A stretch of DNA of 15,168 nucleotides from Microthrixaceae bacterium (GTDB lineage Bacteria > Actinomycetota > Acidimicrobiia > Acidimicrobiales > Acidimicrobilacustridaceae), in contig JAHFUU010000011.1 of assembly GCA_023264915.1 (NCBI GenBank), positions 1-15,168 of the forward strand, given 5' to 3'. Under the pieces are notes generated by a model, which did not search any database, was not told where the DNA came from, and saw only the letters and a list, made by a program, of their open reading frames with translations. This document shows positions 1-6,768 of the stretch, piece after piece (positions within the stretch are counted from its first letter, which is position 1; each line of letters begins with the position of its first letter). The position numbers and the translations under genes are program-made.

Positions 1-236
1 TGACGGTCAACGGACAACAGGCCGAACCCCAACCGTCAGATGAACGGGTGATTGCGCTCGATGTCCCCTCTGGCATCACGCGGATCGACCTCGAGTACCG
101 CAGTGACGGTTGGGACGTCCTGGGCCGCTCGTTGTCGTTGCTCGCCCTCGCCGGCATCGTGTGGTGGGCTGTACGACGCCTGGGACGGGCGCGAAGTCCG
201 CACGGAGCGCGTGGGGGCGTCAAACCGGGGCACTGA
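1..236 (+). CDS. C-terminal fragment of an integral membrane protein (YfhO/GT-C-like tail)
   Basis: Only the last 77 or so codons are inside the window; the reading frame is open to the left edge (first full codon at base 3) and stops at 236. The tail has a short beta-rich segment (VIALDVPSGITRIDLEYRSD), then one hydrophobic helix (LSLLALAGIVWWAV) followed by a basic tail (RRLGRARS). A 'V..PSG...I.L.Y' strand pair followed by a last transmembrane helix and basic cytosolic end is the usual ending of YfhO-type and related multi-pass glycosyltransferase or glycan-export membrane proteins. That assignment is inference from a very small piece. The GTG at 48 is internal to the open frame and need not be the start. 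Its last 17 bases overlap the end of the convergent receiver-domain gene. Confidence 0.5.
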   Translation, partial: TVNGQQAEPQPSDERVIALDVPSGITRIDLEYRSDGWDVLGRSLSLLALAGIVWWAVRRLGRARSPHGARGGVKPGH

Positions 237-918
237 AGCCGGCGCAGCGGCGCGTCACATCGATCGCGATGCGGTAGCTGGGGTGCTCCGAATCAGAGAG
301 CCACGGCAGGATCTGGCGGCTGATCCACTTCTGCACAGCTTGATCAAAGGGAGCGTGCTCGTCCCACACGAGGCGCCACGCCCGGCTGTTGGACTCCATC
401 AGCACGTGCAGGCGGGCCAGGTCTGCACTGGGCCGCAGGTCCGGGTGGATGCGCTTCCAGTCAGCGGCCGCCGGCTGAGGCTCGGCGCCGGCGTCCCTGC
501 CGAGCAGCACGCCCGTGAGGTTGTCGAGAAGGGGACCGGGCCTGAACCGCGCTGCGACGACGCCGGTGCACTGAAGGGTGACGTTGAGCACCGGCTGTGA
601 CATCGACGTGGAGTACGCGACCACGCGAGGCCGATCGGCGGGCGCAAGAGCTTGCACGATCCTCAGCGCGTCGAGGCATCGGAGTCGGCTCCGGGACGGG
701 TGATCCTGAGGCTGGTCGAGGTCATATGCGTCGATCATGAGCAGGTCGGCATTCGAGACGAGGCGCGGGATGGCGCTCGCGTCAGCGCGGCCGCCAGCGG
801 TGCAGCCGGCGAACTTGTAGTGAGGGACCCACATGACAGTTGCGCCTCCGGACCGTTCGATCTGCGCGGTCAAGGTCTCGCGCATCGAAGGTCGATCCTC
901 CACGAGCATCACTCGCAC
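220..918 (-). CDS. Receiver-domain protein with uncharacterised C-terminal region (atypical response regulator)
   Basis: The 232-residue product starts like a CheY-type receiver: MRVMLVEDR gives the acidic pair E7/D8, LLMIDAYD gives a candidate phospho-acceptor D63, and VVAYSTS gives the switch Ser/Thr near 103-105. The lysine normally found after strand 5 is not visible; the equivalent stretch reads VVAARFRPG, so arginine probably replaces it. The C-terminal part (about 150-232) is helical, Trp-rich (KWISRQILPWL) and ends YRIAIDVTRR. It does not look like a LuxR, OmpR or NtrC output domain, so the output is unknown. The start is GTG at 918: an in-frame TAG lies at 928-930, and TAGGTT ends 6 bases before the GTG with no Shine-Dalgarno, which fits a leaderless start. 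ATG at 909 is the alternative. The unknown 571-residue gene lies 108 bp upstream on the same strand and could encode its partner. Receiver call fairly sure; role unknown. Confidence 0.72.
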   Translation of the reverse strand: MRVMLVEDRPSMRETLTAQIERSGGATVMWVPHYKFAGCTAGGRADASAIPRLVSNADLLMIDAYDLDQPQDHPSRSRLRCLDALRIVQALAPADRPRVVAYSTSMSQPVLNVTLQCTGVVAARFRPGPLLDNLTGVLLGRDAGAEPQPAAADWKRIHPDLRPSADLARLHVLMESNSRAWRLVWDEHAPFDQAVQKWISRQILPWLSDSEHPSYRIAIDVTRRCAGFSAPV

Positions 919-924
919 GACGCG

Positions 925-930
925 AACCTA
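925..930 (-). promoter_or_regulatory. Candidate -10 box TAGGTT for a leaderless GTG start
   Basis: On the minus strand TAGGTT is followed by six bases and then the GTG at 918. TANNNT at this distance is the standard arrangement for leaderless actinobacterial mRNAs. No convincing -35 is visible. If real, the receiver gene has its own promoter and is not only co-transcribed with the gene upstream. Confidence 0.4.
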
Positions 931-1026
931 GCCGGGGCTCGCCGCGGCCCGAGGAGTCTCGTGGCTACCAGCTGCGCCTCGATGCGGCGGGCACGGGCCA
1001 GGTCCAGGCCGGGGAGGGTGGACGGC

Positions 1027-2742
1027 TCACGTCTCGGGGCGCCCGAGGGCGCTCACCTGGGAGTCGAGCCATGCTTCGAGCTCGTCACAGTCAGCTGTGA
1101 GGTGATCGAGCAGCCGCTTGGGGGCCGATCCTCCGAGCCTGTCGATGGCGTCTCGAGCCAGTCCGAGTCCTGCCCGGTACTCGGCCAGCACCTGTGCCTC
1201 GGTGGACTGGCGCGCTCGGGCCGCCCGCGTCGTGAACACCGCGAGCTGGGAGGAGTTGAGGAGGGCAGCTTCGGCATCGAGGCGGTCACTGAGCTGCCAG
1301 GTGGCCAAGGCAGGCATCATGACGTAGCAGAGCTCGGTCATCCATCGCTGCCAGGACTGCGGCCGCGCTCGCGACATGGTGTAGGTCCAGCAGGCAACGG
1401 GGACCACGGCCAGCGCACGGAGGTGCGCGTCGAGGCGGTCCCACTGGGTCGCCCAGAGCATCGCTGCACCGGTGCAGTTGGCAGTGGCGGCGATGAGGGG
1501 TTCCGGCTGATCGCCGTGGTGGGACGGAACCGAAGAGTTGAGCACCGTCTGGACGAGGGTGGAGGCCACGGCCCACATGACAGGGGCCGAGGACCGCGGG
1601 TCGGTCTGGGGGTGGCGGTTCACCCATGCCGCCACCACGTCCATCGCGACGCCCGGCAGGACCCGCTGGATCGCCGTGCCCGTGACCATCGGCAGCACCT
1701 TGTAGCTGGCGCCGATCATGAACGCCAGGGTCACCAGATGGAAGCGCTCCTCGATGGTCGGGGGATCTGTCTCCACGCAGATCTCCTGGCCCAGCCACTC
1801 CAGACGCGTACGCCTGAAGGACGTCTCGAGCACCTCGAGCCTCTGGTTCGATCCGTCAGGCGCGGCCGACTCTGCCGCAGACATCTGCCGCTTGAGAGAT
1901 CGGACCTGATCAGAGGGGATCCACATGCGACCCGCGTCGGGTGGGTACACCGGTAGGTCCCCGATCACGGTCCGGAGCGTCGTGCCGTCGGTGCGCCTCT
2001 GGACGAGCCGCCTTGGTGTGTCCATCGCGCGCCGGCCTGCGTTCGCGCACGCGTCGTCGCCGAGCTGGCCGAGTGCCACGAGCGTCTTGGCGAAATCGTG
2101 CCCGGGGGTAGGCGCAGTGCGAGCGTTGGTGAGCGTCACGTGCTGCTCGCGCGATATCTCGTCATCCAGGCGTGTGTCGAGAAGGTGACGGGCACGGCGC
2201 TGGACGTGATCACGGTACCGGGCAGCGAGCACGCTCGTCCCCGTGCAGATCACGGCGATGTGGGCGAAGTTCTTGAGAGCGGGCCTCCTTCCCCTTGCCC
2301 GCTCACCCACGACGTGCCCGGTGATGGCCAAGGCAAGCGGGGCCAGGCCGTGCACCGCCTTCGCCAGGGCGTCGCGGAGCCGCTGTGGCGGCCACTCGGT
2401 GGCACCGGTGGGCACAGGCACAGCCTCGGTCCCAGCAGTCGCCTGGAACCCTGCCATCACCCCCGTGGACATGAGATCAGCGACGACGGCCGGCAGGGCG
2501 TCTGCGCTGTCGCGAGCGAACAGGGATCGCAAGCCGACCTCGACCCCGTCCATTGCCCACTCCTGCCAGCTCGGCCACCAATCCGTGTCTCGGAGCCGTG
2601 CCAGCAGTCGCGCGTCAGATAGCAGGGAGGCGGCGGGCAGGACCAAGGCAGCGGGCCGGCCGCGGCTCAAAGCCTCGGTCGCCTCGATGACGCGGCTCGT
2701 CAGCCGCACGCCTGCGGCCAACGGCCACCTCGCTCCGAGCAT
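1027..2742 (-). CDS. Unknown 571-residue protein with membrane helices; possibly a degenerate histidine-kinase relative
   Basis: I do not recognise the family. The open frame runs back to 3111 but would then overlap prfC, and the extra N-terminus is low-complexity, so I chose ATG at 2742, preceded by GAGGA at suitable spacing. Visible parts: a soluble N-terminus (1-130); hydrophobic stretches near 133-147 (GLAPLALAITG) and 159-174; a basic, coiled-coil-like segment (175-205); then GHDFAKTLVALGQLGDD, with H215-D216 placed as in the 'HD' of HisKA_3-type dimerisation domains. A further set of hydrophobic helices covers about 333-486, followed by a charged helical tail (505-565). No N, G1 or G2 box of an HATPase_c domain is apparent, so it cannot be a complete kinase. 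The next gene on the same strand is a receiver protein, which fits a sensor role, but this is inference. Alternatives are a membrane-anchored scaffold or a transport accessory protein. Function left open. Confidence 0.6.
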   Translation of the reverse strand: MLGARWPLAAGVRLTSRVIEATEALSRGRPAALVLPAASLLSDARLLARLRDTDWWPSWQEWAMDGVEVGLRSLFARDSADALPAVVADLMSTGVMAGFQATAGTEAVPVPTGATEWPPQRLRDALAKAVHGLAPLALAITGHVVGERARGRRPALKNFAHIAVICTGTSVLAARYRDHVQRRARHLLDTRLDDEISREQHVTLTNARTAPTPGHDFAKTLVALGQLGDDACANAGRRAMDTPRRLVQRRTDGTTLRTVIGDLPVYPPDAGRMWIPSDQVRSLKRQMSAAESAAPDGSNQRLEVLETSFRRTRLEWLGQEICVETDPPTIEERFHLVTLAFMIGASYKVLPMVTGTAIQRVLPGVAMDVVAAWVNRHPQTDPRSSAPVMWAVASTLVQTVLNSSVPSHHGDQPEPLIAATANCTGAAMLWATQWDRLDAHLRALAVVPVACWTYTMSRARPQSWQRWMTELCYVMMPALATWQLSDRLDAEAALLNSSQLAVFTTRAARARQSTEAQVLAEYRAGLGLARDAIDRLGGSAPKRLLDHLTADCDELEAWLDSQVSALGRPET

Positions 2743-2764
2743 CCCGTCCTCGGGGGCTTGGTGT

Positions 2765-2793
2765 GCATCCCGGGGCTCGTGACCCCGGGATGC
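2765..2793 (-). terminator. Perfect 11-bp inverted repeat, terminator-like or operator
   Basis: The arms GCATCCCGGGG (2765-2775) and CCCCGGGATGC (2783-2793) are exact reverse complements around a 7-base loop. The hairpin lies about 125 bases past the prfC stop and 22 bases before the ATG of the next gene (2742). No T-run follows on the minus strand. It could be a U-less terminator or attenuator for prfC, or a structure in the 5' leader of the 571-residue gene. A protein-binding palindrome is also possible. Confidence 0.5.
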
Positions 2794-2846
2794 CGTCCCG
2801 CACGTCACTGCGCAACCCTTTCGCACGTGAGACCCGCCGTCACGCG

Positions 2847-2879
2847 CCTGTACCGGAAACCTCATCCTGCGGGTACAGG
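2847..2879. promoter_or_regulatory. 8-bp inverted repeat CCTGTACC-N17-GGTACAGG
   Basis: CCTGTACC at 2847-2854 and GGTACAGG at 2872-2879 are exact reverse complements separated by 17 bases, about 40 bases past the prfC stop. The long spacing suits a regulator binding two half-sites, or a weak hairpin in the prfC 3' region. It sits upstream of the 11-bp hairpin in the direction of transcription. No regulator can be named. Confidence 0.3.
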
Positions 2880-2918
2880 TAATCCATCTGGACGCGCAGT
2901 ACGGGCGTCGACTCCCGG

Positions 2919-4550
2919 TCAGCCGGGGCGACCTTCCGCGACGAGTGGCTCGAGCACCAGATCCGGCTGGTCCTGCTCGAGCCGCTGTACCCAGTACTGG
3001 CTCTCGAACAGTGCCAGCATCGTGCCGTCGGCCCTCTCGAGCACTTGCACCCCTCGCATCCCTCGGAGCTTGCCGGCGCCAGCGGTGTCGGTGCGCCGCG
3101 CCAGCGTCCAAGACGTCGGGTTCAGCTCGACCGGAGCGCCGAACTCGTTCTCGAGTCGCCAGATGGCGACGTCGAACTGCATCGGGCCGACAGCCGCAAG
3201 CGTCGGTGCCTGGTCGCCGACCTCGGGCTGTCGCAGCACCTGCACCACGCCTTCCTCGTCGAGCTGGGCGATCCCCTTGCGGAACTGCTTGAACTTGGAC
3301 GTGTCGAGCACGCGCGCAACCCGGAAGTGCTCCGGTGCGAACGATGGGATGGTCGGGTACTCGACTGGGTCGTCGAGGTAGAGGGTGTCACCGACCCGCA
3401 CCTCGTTCGCGTTCACCCGCCCTACCACGTCGCCGGCGTAGGCCTCGTCGACGGTCTCGCGCTCCTGGCCGAACACCTGGTGGGCGTACTTGGTGTTGAA
3501 CGGCTTGCCTGTGCGGCCATGGGTGACGACCATGCCGCGCTCGAACCGCCCCGAGCACACGCGCACGAACGCGATGCGGTCGCGGTGGGCGCGGTCCATG
3601 TTGGCCTGCACCTTGAACACGAAGCCCGAGAAGGGGGCATCGATGGCCCGAGCGTGACCGCCAAGATCGCGGCGTGGGGCGGGTGGTGGGACGAGGTCGA
3701 CGACCGCGTCGAGGAGCTTGCGGACCCCGAAGTTGGTGAGCGCGCTGCCGAACAGCACCGGCGTCGATTCCGCAGCGAGGAAGGACTTGAGGTCCAGGTC
3801 TGCGCCTATCTCGTCGAGCAGGGCGACCTCTTCTGTGGCAGCCTCCCACGGAACGCCCTCCTCACTCAGGGCACGGTCGGGGTCAAGGATCTCCTCGGGC
3901 GCCATCGTGGCTCCGTGTGAGGTGCGCGAGAACCTGGTGTACGTGCCGTCGCGGCGGTCGATGACCCCCCTGAAATCACCGGCGACACCGACAGGCCAGG
4001 TCAGCGGTGTCGGGCGCACACCCAGCAGGGACTCGACCTCGTCGATCAGCTCGAGGGGCTCGCGGCCCGGCCTGTCCCATTTGTTGATGAAGGTCACCAG
4101 CGGAAGCTCGCGCTGGCGGCAGACGTCGAAGAGCTTGAGCGTCTGGGGCTCGATGCCCTTTGCCCCGTCGAGCACCATCACGGCCGCGTCCGCGGCGGCC
4201 AGCACCCGGTAGGTGTCCTCGGAGAAGTCCCGGTGACCCGGCGTGTCGAGAAGGTTGACCACGTGGGTCGCCTCTGCACCAGGTGACCGGCCGTAGGGGA
4301 ACTGCAACACCGCGGAGGTGATCGAGATCCCCCGCTGTTGCTCCAGCTCCATCCAGTCAGAGGTCGCACCGCGCCTGCCGCCCCTGGCCTTCACCGCTCC
4401 AGCCTCCTTGGCGAGCGCTCCGCCGTACAGGAGGAACTTCTCTGTGAGGGTGGTCTTGCCAGCGTCGGGATGGGAGATGATCGCGAACGTCCGCCGGCGA
4501 GCAGCCTCCCCAGCCGTGGCGGCGTGAGCCGCGGACTCGTGCAAGCTCAT
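2919..4550 (-). CDS. prfC: Peptide chain release factor 3 (translational GTPase RF3)
   Basis: RF3 is a cytosolic GTPase that recycles the class I release factors RF1 and RF2 from the ribosome after peptide release. The 543-residue protein has the complete set of translational GTPase motifs: P-loop SHPDAGKT (26-33), switch I RGISIT (73-78), DTPGH (102-106), NKWD (156-159, where many homologues have NKLD) and a G5-like GSAL (about 263-266). After the G domain come the RF3 features NPTSW and the 'QYWVQRL' stretch near the C-terminus. Length is close to the usual 525-540. The extra 20 N-terminal residues are Ala-rich. The start is ATG at 4550, only 3 bases after the stop of the upstream SHOCT gene, with a weak Shine-Dalgarno, so translational coupling is likely. 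Identity is very sure. Confidence 0.96.
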   Translation of the reverse strand: MSLHESAAHAATAGEAARRRTFAIISHPDAGKTTLTEKFLLYGGALAKEAGAVKARGGRRGATSDWMELEQQRGISITSAVLQFPYGRSPGAEATHVVNLLDTPGHRDFSEDTYRVLAAADAAVMVLDGAKGIEPQTLKLFDVCRQRELPLVTFINKWDRPGREPLELIDEVESLLGVRPTPLTWPVGVAGDFRGVIDRRDGTYTRFSRTSHGATMAPEEILDPDRALSEEGVPWEAATEEVALLDEIGADLDLKSFLAAESTPVLFGSALTNFGVRKLLDAVVDLVPPPAPRRDLGGHARAIDAPFSGFVFKVQANMDRAHRDRIAFVRVCSGRFERGMVVTHGRTGKPFNTKYAHQVFGQERETVDEAYAGDVVGRVNANEVRVGDTLYLDDPVEYPTIPSFAPEHFRVARVLDTSKFKQFRKGIAQLDEEGVVQVLRQPEVGDQAPTLAAVGPMQFDVAIWRLENEFGAPVELNPTSWTLARRTDTAGAGKLRGMRGVQVLERADGTMLALFESQYWVQRLEQDQPDLVLEPLVAEGRPG

Positions 4551-4553
4551 CGC

Positions 4554-4832
4554 TCAGTCAACAGAGAGCTGCGCTAGCAGGGCGCTGCGCTGCTCCTCGA
4601 ACTCGTCAAAGCCAAGCTGCTCGTCCTCGTAGCGCTTGTGCAGCAGCTCGAGCTGGTCGAGCACGGACTGCTGGTCAGAGGGGCCACCCGCCGACCCGCC
4701 AGCTGGGACCTCGATCCCCTCGGGGGAGTCTTCGGCGCCCTTGTCGAATCGCTTCTCGCGCTTGGCAGCGGCCTTGGCCTTCTTGGCCCGGTCGCGCTCG
4801 CGCTTGTCGAAGCTGGGCCGCCTGGCGCTCAT
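4554..4832 (-). CDS. Small basic protein with C-terminal SHOCT-like domain
   Basis: The 92-residue product has a highly charged Lys/Arg N-terminus (DKRERDRAKKAKAAAKREKR, residues 9-28), a Pro/Gly/Ser linker, and a C-terminal helical pair, residues 57-89. That pair includes LDQLELLHKRYEDEQLGFDE, with FEEQRSALLAQL after it, and fits the SHOCT pattern: 'L..L..L.....l...EFe..k..LL'. SHOCT domains are short oligomerisation or peptide-binding modules often found at protein ends. The basic N-terminus could bind nucleic acid or the membrane surface. The open frame extends to 5096, but ATG at 4832 has a strong GGGGAG 7 bases before it, and the upstream part is low-complexity. The gene is followed after 3 bases by prfC, so the two form an operon. 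A link to translation termination is only suggested by position. Confidence 0.78.
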   Translation of the reverse strand: MSARRPSFDKRERDRAKKAKAAAKREKRFDKGAEDSPEGIEVPAGGSAGGPSDQQSVLDQLELLHKRYEDEQLGFDEFEEQRSALLAQLSVD

Positions 4833-5046
4833 CGCACGGCTCCCCGCCCGCCGGCAGCCCCGGCGCGCGTGGCTTGGAGGGCCCGGCGTCGCGGACCGGT
4901 GCCACGGGGGGCCCGGCGGGAGGTGTGTACGAAGCTGATCATTGGACCGTACCAGCAAGGAGCCCTGACCACCGTGTCGGGAGTGCGGGTTGCCGGGCCG
5001 CGTGCACCGGAGCTGACGTGACCAGAACGCGCGGATGACGACCGCG

Positions 5047-5052
5047 TATGGT
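5047..5052 (+). promoter_or_regulatory. Candidate -10 box TATGGT for leaderless GNAT mRNA
   Basis: TATGGT is followed by 7 bases and then the ATG at 5060, with no Shine-Dalgarno. This places the likely transcription start at or next to the A of the start codon. No clear -35 is seen. The upstream ATG at 5048 lies inside this box, which argues against it as the start. Confidence 0.5.
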
Positions 5053-5059
5053 CTCGGGC

Positions 5060-5512
5060 ATGGGAATCGTGATCGAGGTGGCTCGTGAGGCCACACCCGA
5101 GCTGGTCGAGGCGATGGAGCGGCTCATCCCCCAACTCTCGTCGTCCAGCGCACCGCCGACCACCGAGGAGCTGGCCGCGATCGTCACGTCGCGGTCGTCG
5201 GTGATGTTCGTTGCCCGCGACGCGGACAGGCCCAGGGACCAGATGGTGGGGAGCCTCACGCTGGTCCTGTTCCGCATCCCCACCGGGCTGCGGGCCTGGA
5301 TCGAGGACGTCGTCGTCGACGGGTCCGCCCGTGGCCAAGGCGTGGGCGAACGTCTCAACGAGGCCGCCATCGACCATGCCCGGCACGCGGGCGCCAAGAC
5401 CGTGGATCTCACCAGCCGGCCCTCCCGTGAGGCGGCCAACCGCCTCTATGCCCGGCTGGGCTTCACCCAACGGGAGACCAACGTCTACCGGCGAGATCTC
5501 ACGGCAGGGTAG
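5060..5512 (+). CDS. GNAT-family N-acetyltransferase
   Basis: The 150-residue protein is a single GNAT domain, which transfers acetyl from acetyl-CoA to an amine. The acetyl-CoA binding motif A is clear: IEDVVVDGSARGQGVGERL (81-99) contains the R/Q-x-x-G-x-G/A signature as RGQGVG. Motif B follows as DLTSRPSREAANRLYARLGF (116-135), ending in the typical 'LYxrlGF' and then NVYRRDL. The substrate cannot be read; small single-domain GNATs act on amino acids, antibiotics, polyamines or protein N-termini. I chose ATG at 5060 over 5048 because of the TATGGT box 7 bases before it. The gene is divergent from the SHOCT-prfC operon (227 bp apart) and converges on the lipoprotein gene with a 16-bp gap. 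Confidence 0.9.
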   Translation: MGIVIEVAREATPELVEAMERLIPQLSSSSAPPTTEELAAIVTSRSSVMFVARDADRPRDQMVGSLTLVLFRIPTGLRAWIEDVVVDGSARGQGVGERLNEAAIDHARHAGAKTVDLTSRPSREAANRLYARLGFTQRETNVYRRDLTAG

Positions 5513-5528
5513 GTGGCGGGGCAGCGGT

Positions 5529-6554
5529 TCAGCCCAGAGGCTTCGTGAGAAGCTTGCAGTCCTTGCCGGCCTCGTCGTTGACCTTGGCACTGCACCCCGA
5601 GCCGGTGAGGTCCACCTCGACGTTGGTGTCCTCGCAAGCCTTCACCGGCACCGGCGAGACGGTGAGCACCTTGTCGTCTGCGGTCTGGGCCTGCAACAGG
5701 TAGTCCTGGTCAGACGCGACGTTCTCGATGCGCTTGACCTCAGGAGCTTCGTACTGGCTGGCGTCCGCGACGGCGAACCCTGGAGTGACCTTGGCGCTGC
5801 CCGCAGCTCGGGACCAGGCCACGAGGCGCCGCAGTGGGGTCTCGTGCCCAGCGACGATCGCCTTGACGTTGACAGTGCCGGTCTTGCCCCTTCCCTCGGG
5901 TCGGCAAGCCAGAGGTGCGCGCAGGTACACGCCTTGACCGGGCCCCGCCCACACCCCGTGCCACATCACGCTGCCGTACACCTTGCTGCGACTCGTGTAG
6001 GCGCCGTCGACGAAGTCCTTCGGGTACACCTCCAGGTAGACCTCGGCGTGCGGTACGGCCGGGAAGCACACCTGGGTGATGCCGCTGGCGGCATTGAGGA
6101 AGGTCGTCTGTGAGTACTGGTCCTCGGGAATCGGTTGGCCGGTCGCGTCGACCTTCTTCCCATCCTTGGTGAAGTCAGCGCTGATCTGTGCGGTGATCGG
6201 CAGACCGTCTGATCCGGTGACAGTGACACGAAGTGCCTGCTCGCCATCGCAGGGCCCGTCGCCCGCGCGCGGCTCAGTTGGTGACGTGGTCGTCGTGGTG
6301 ACCGGATCCATCTCTCCTGTGGCCCAGACCCGTCGAGGCGAGGTCGTCACCGTAGTGGGCTCGTCTTGTCGCGCCCGGGCCGTGCCGAGGGAACCCGCGC
6401 CGGTCACGACCGAGCCCGTGCCGGGCTCGCCCCCGGATCGGTCACCTCCCGCGGCCAGGTTGGCGGACGAGTCGGCTCCTGCACACCCTGCGACGAGCGA
6501 GCCGGCGATCGCCAGAGCGCTGACTGCCGCCGGGAAGGGCCGCCACAGCCGCAT
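5529..6554 (-). CDS. Lipoprotein with six cysteines in the extracytoplasmic part, unknown function
   Basis: The 341-residue product starts with a standard lipoprotein signal peptide: basic MRLWR, a hydrophobic core, then lipobox VAGC with C24 as the lipidated residue. A Ser/Thr/Gly-rich linker follows (about 25-120, including a run of Thr), then a domain of about 220 residues with six further cysteines (in CDGEQ, VCFPAV, ACRPEG, ACEDT, GCSAK and DCKLL), possibly three disulfides. The domain has beta-rich stretches such as EVYLEVYPKDF. It does not match a family I know. The start is uncertain: ATG at 6554 has neither a Shine-Dalgarno nor a TANNNT box. GTG at 6626 has GAGAAG 9 bases upstream and would add a Lys/Pro-rich leader coded by the 18-bp repeats; a TTG at 6716 also exists. 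It is divergent from the REC-PAS gene. Anchored outside the membrane by inference. Confidence 0.75.
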   Translation of the reverse strand: MRLWRPFPAAVSALAIAGSLVAGCAGADSSANLAAGGDRSGGEPGTGSVVTGAGSLGTARARQDEPTTVTTSPRRVWATGEMDPVTTTTTSPTEPRAGDGPCDGEQALRVTVTGSDGLPITAQISADFTKDGKKVDATGQPIPEDQYSQTTFLNAASGITQVCFPAVPHAEVYLEVYPKDFVDGAYTSRSKVYGSVMWHGVWAGPGQGVYLRAPLACRPEGRGKTGTVNVKAIVAGHETPLRRLVAWSRAAGSAKVTPGFAVADASQYEAPEVKRIENVASDQDYLLQAQTADDKVLTVSPVPVKACEDTNVEVDLTGSGCSAKVNDEAGKDCKLLTKPLG

Positions 6555-6557
6555 CCG

Positions 6558-6629
6558 TGGCGGTGGCTTCACCGGTGGCGGCGGCTTCACCGGTGGCGGC
6601 GGCTTGATGGATGGTGGCAGCTTCACGAA
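6558..6629 (-). repeat. Four tandem 18-bp units encoding a (V/I)K-Pro-rich hexapeptide repeat
   Basis: On the + strand the units are TGGCGGTGGCTTCACCGG (6558-6575), TGGCGGCGGCTTCACCGG (6576-6593), and two diverged copies at 6594-6611 and 6612-6629. The first two differ by one base. Read on the minus strand in the lipoprotein frame they give VKLPPS, IKPPPP, VKPPPP, VKPPPR. The array ends right at the ATG 6554 and begins at the alternative GTG 6626. It is therefore either a coding N-terminal extension or a 5' leader element. Confidence 0.8.
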
Positions 6630-6726
6630 CAGCAACTTCTCGAAGAGGACTGGCAGGCACTGATCGGCAGTCGGGACCCCTGCTCCTATCACATGTGGCC
6701 CGGGCGCGGCAGGCAACCATCGGCAG

Positions 6727-6732
6727 TACCAT
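6727..6732 (+). promoter_or_regulatory. Candidate -10 box TACCAT for the REC-PAS gene
   Basis: TACCAT fits TANNNT and would put transcription start near 6739-6740, leaving a leader of about 30 bases that contains the GGGAGG Shine-Dalgarno before ATG 6769. No -35 is recognised. Weak evidence. Confidence 0.25.
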
Positions 6733-6768
6733 CAGGTGACTTCAGTTCTAGCCGCCGCGGGAGGTTCG

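Noticed and set aside
919..1026. Short open stretch on the minus strand between the unknown gene and the receiver gene (reads like LPGLDLARARRIEAQLVATR)
   Set aside because: It looks protein-like, but the frame has a stop just upstream and no ATG, GTG or TTG start. It could be a decayed C-terminus or chance in high-GC DNA, so I did not call it.
652..1956. Long + strand open frame of 434 codons
   Set aside because: Its translation is Arg/Gly/His-rich and antisense to the receiver and 571-residue genes. It is a typical high-GC shadow frame.
2743..3111. N-terminal extension of the 571-residue protein up to 3111, into prfC
   Set aside because: It would overlap the well-supported prfC 3' end by almost 200 bp on the same strand in another frame. 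The extra residues are Arg/Gly/Ala-rich shadow sequence, while ATG 2742 has a good Shine-Dalgarno.
3045..3920. Long + strand open frame antisense to prfC
   Set aside because: prfC is certain from its GTPase motifs, and the antisense frame has no recognisable domain and biased composition.
4833..5096. N-terminal extension of the SHOCT protein to 5096
   Set aside because: The added residues are Pro/Arg/His-rich, cross the GNAT promoter and start, and have no conserved look. GGGGAG before ATG 4832 decides the start.
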